From: JAGNXB01 sp942490895
GTDB lineage: Bacteria > Bacteroidota > Bacteroidia > Chitinophagales > Saprospiraceae
NCBI GenBank assembly: GCA_942490895.1
Contig: CALNZC010000039.1
Coordinates: 3,582 to 67,581 of the forward strand
Reading direction: 5' to 3'
Length of the DNA stretch: 64,000 nucleotides
Under the pieces are notes generated by a model. That model searched no databases. It saw only the letters and a list, made by a program, of their open reading frames with translations, and had not been told where the DNA came from. Position 1 is the first letter of the stretch; every line of letters begins with the position of its first letter. Of this stretch, positions 63,134 to 64,000 are shown piece by piece. The translations under genes and the position numbers were made by a program.

Positions 63134-63638
63134 TTGCGTCTCCTTCCCCCTGGTAACCAGGGATGTAGACCGCGAGCTGTTGCGGGTTGTCCTTCGACAA
63201 CTTCTTCAGCTCGTGGTAGATCTCCCTCGGCCCCCTGGCCGTGGAACTCGGTGCGTAGCACATCTTCCCTCGGACATCGATGCCCTCATCGATGAGGATG
63301 GATGCGATGGCCATGTCACAGGCCTTGTTCCACAAGATGCGATGCCGCACCCCGCGTCGGGCGGGGTGAGCCAAGGCGATGTGGTAGATCTCCTCCATCA
63401 AGAGACCGCAGGTCTGCTGGAACCCCAGCTCCAAGGCGTACTCCAGGTTGACCCAGATCCTGTTGCCATCAGTGCACGCAGTCTTGACGGGGTGTCCGAC
63501 AGGGCTGTCCGCTTTCAGGTCAAGGACAGGGCGCAGTTCCTTCCCCATCAGGAAGGGTGTGAGTGCAGGGTGATTGGTGCTGAGCCAAGCGTGCGCTGAC
63601 TTCACCAGCTGATACCCGGCGTGGTCTTCATGCTTCAT
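62853..63638 (-). CDS. Putative metallopeptidase-domain protein (DUF2201 N-terminal type)
   Basis: The ATG at 63638 has AAGGAG six bases upstream and is preferred over an earlier TTG. Residues 1-165 carry the metallopeptidase core: FMGKELRPVLDLKADS, CGLLMEEIYHIALAHPARRG (EExxHxxLxH-like zinc motif) and NKACDMAIASILIDEG. The last 95 residues are an acidic Gly/Asp/Glu/Gln stretch that overlaps the next ORF in another frame. In homologs such an acidic linker joins the protease and VWA parts. Confidence 0.72.
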   Translation of the reverse strand: MKHEDHAGYQLVKSAHAWLSTNHPALTPFLMGKELRPVLDLKADSPVGHPVKTACTDGNRIWVNLEYALELGFQQTCGLLMEEIYHIALAHPARRGVRHRILWNKACDMAIASILIDEGIDVRGKMCYAPSSTARGPREIYHELKKLSKDNPQQLAVYIPGYQGEGDASEQEGQPAPGPGNPDGGDGDTDPAEGDQGEDSGGQARTDDGQDDGEGQEATSGSGNGGTDEPDDGDQGSGGEGEEQGDEPDDEGGAGGRRRSW

Positions 63639-63690
63639 GTCGATCTCCTTATCTTGTTGAATCCCTGACTCCGGTGTCAAGGTCTCGTGC

Positions 63691-64000
63691 TCACTTGTTG
63701 TGGGGACCGTTGCGACCGAAGAGCATCTCGCTCTTCTTGCTCAGCTTGGTGACCAGATCGGTGGCTGCCTTGGCTGTCTCTCTCCTGGTCTCCACGTTCT
63801 CGCGCAGCTCGTCAGCCTCGTGCGCCTCGCCCAGCTTGCGCATGTCCCCCGCGATCTCGGTCAGCTCATCGTCATCGAAGACTTCGAGTGCCTGACCCAG
63901 CTTCCCCACGTCAGCGAGATCACTGACCAGGGTGTGAGTGAAGCGCTTGCCCTCTCCGTTCTCGTCCACCAGCAATACGTAATCAAAACGGGCATACAGC
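63691..64000 (-). CDS. Phage-like protein, C-terminal part (cut by window end)
   Basis: The frame stays open to the window edge. Visible residues: YARFDYVLLVDENGEGKRFT, a helical ALEVFDDDELTEIAGDMRKL, RENVETRRETAKAATDLVTK and a basic end SKKSEMLFGRNGPHNK. In other genomes a MoxR-type ATPase commonly sits beside a metallopeptidase-VWA gene, but no ATPase motif is visible in this part. Function not assigned. Confidence 0.6.
   Translation of the reverse strand, partial: LYARFDYVLLVDENGEGKRFTHTLVSDLADVGKLGQALEVFDDDELTEIAGDMRKLGEAHEADELRENVETRRETAKAATDLVTKLSKKSEMLFGRNGPHNK

Noticed and set aside
59480..64000. Integrated prophage with attachment site
   Set aside because: No integrase, tRNA target or flanking direct repeat is seen, and the boundary falls out of frame inside a gene; misassembly explains it better.

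Overview
The window reads as a Bacteroidota chromosome fragment, most like a Saprospiraceae-type environmental bacterium, joined near 59.49 kb to an unrelated GC-rich phage-like segment. The Bacteroidota call rests on a giant type IX secretion substrate with a gliding-motility-type C-terminal domain, on start codons that lack Shine-Dalgarno sequences, and on families typical of the phylum: DUF2853, DUF2061, S23-type four-helix-bundle proteins, GxxExxY and a UpxY-like NusG. Several genes carry single-base frameshifts, some next to homopolymers, so the sequence may be an incompletely polished assembly.

Layout. 1-8.6 kb: the 3' part of a repeat-rich secreted adhesin. 8.7-20.1 kb: a complete H2-uptake module. 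A leftward operon (small HupE-like protein, hypA, hypB, hypF, hypC, hypD, hypE) diverges from a rightward operon of oxygen-tolerant-type [NiFe] hydrogenase small and large subunits, cytochrome b and maturation protease. 20.1-22.6 kb: a sulfur operon (two half-size YeeE/YedE transporters and a type II sulfide:quinone oxidoreductase) behind two Crp/Fnr-type palindromes. Together these point to electron supply from H2 and sulfide to the quinone pool. 22.7-26.2 kb: DUF2853, DinB and a wHTH regulator around a large array of non-coding repeats.

26-56.6 kb: an exopolysaccharide/LPS-sugar region. It holds a WbpD-like acetyltransferase, a WbpO/TviB-like dehydrogenase, a UpxY-like antiterminator, CysC, CysD and CysN with DUF2061, YjbH-type outer-membrane proteins, a WlbA/WbpB-like dehydrogenase, a UDP-glucuronate epimerase, a CpsB-type phosphatase, Wza and Wzc, and frame-damaged WbpP-like epimerase and NeuB-like synthase genes. 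A VapBC-like pair and two DUF4143 ATPases are interspersed. 56.6-59.5 kb: a badly frameshifted fasciclin-repeat gene on the minus strand.

The most unusual feature is a set of cassettes spread through 30-54.5 kb. Each holds one small ORF (six S23/Avd-like four-helix-bundle ORFs, three of them broken, and one GxxExxY ORF) between two degenerate short-word arrays that are reverse complements of each other. The word differs in every cassette, but the two arms match. An eighth pair of arms encloses no ORF. This recalls the stem-enclosed S23 ORFs of 23S rRNA intervening sequences, but here the elements sit in spacers between protein genes. Separate C-rich word arrays directly precede almost every start codon in this region; one has replaced the start codon of the WlbA-like gene with an in-frame 7-bp repeat.

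59.5-64 kb: tightly packed minus-strand genes, often with ATGA overlaps and good Shine-Dalgarno sites. They include a DUF2201-type metallopeptidase, a VWA-like protein and a YkgJ-type cysteine-cluster protein. This is probably tailed-phage DNA joined by misassembly, less likely an integrated element.
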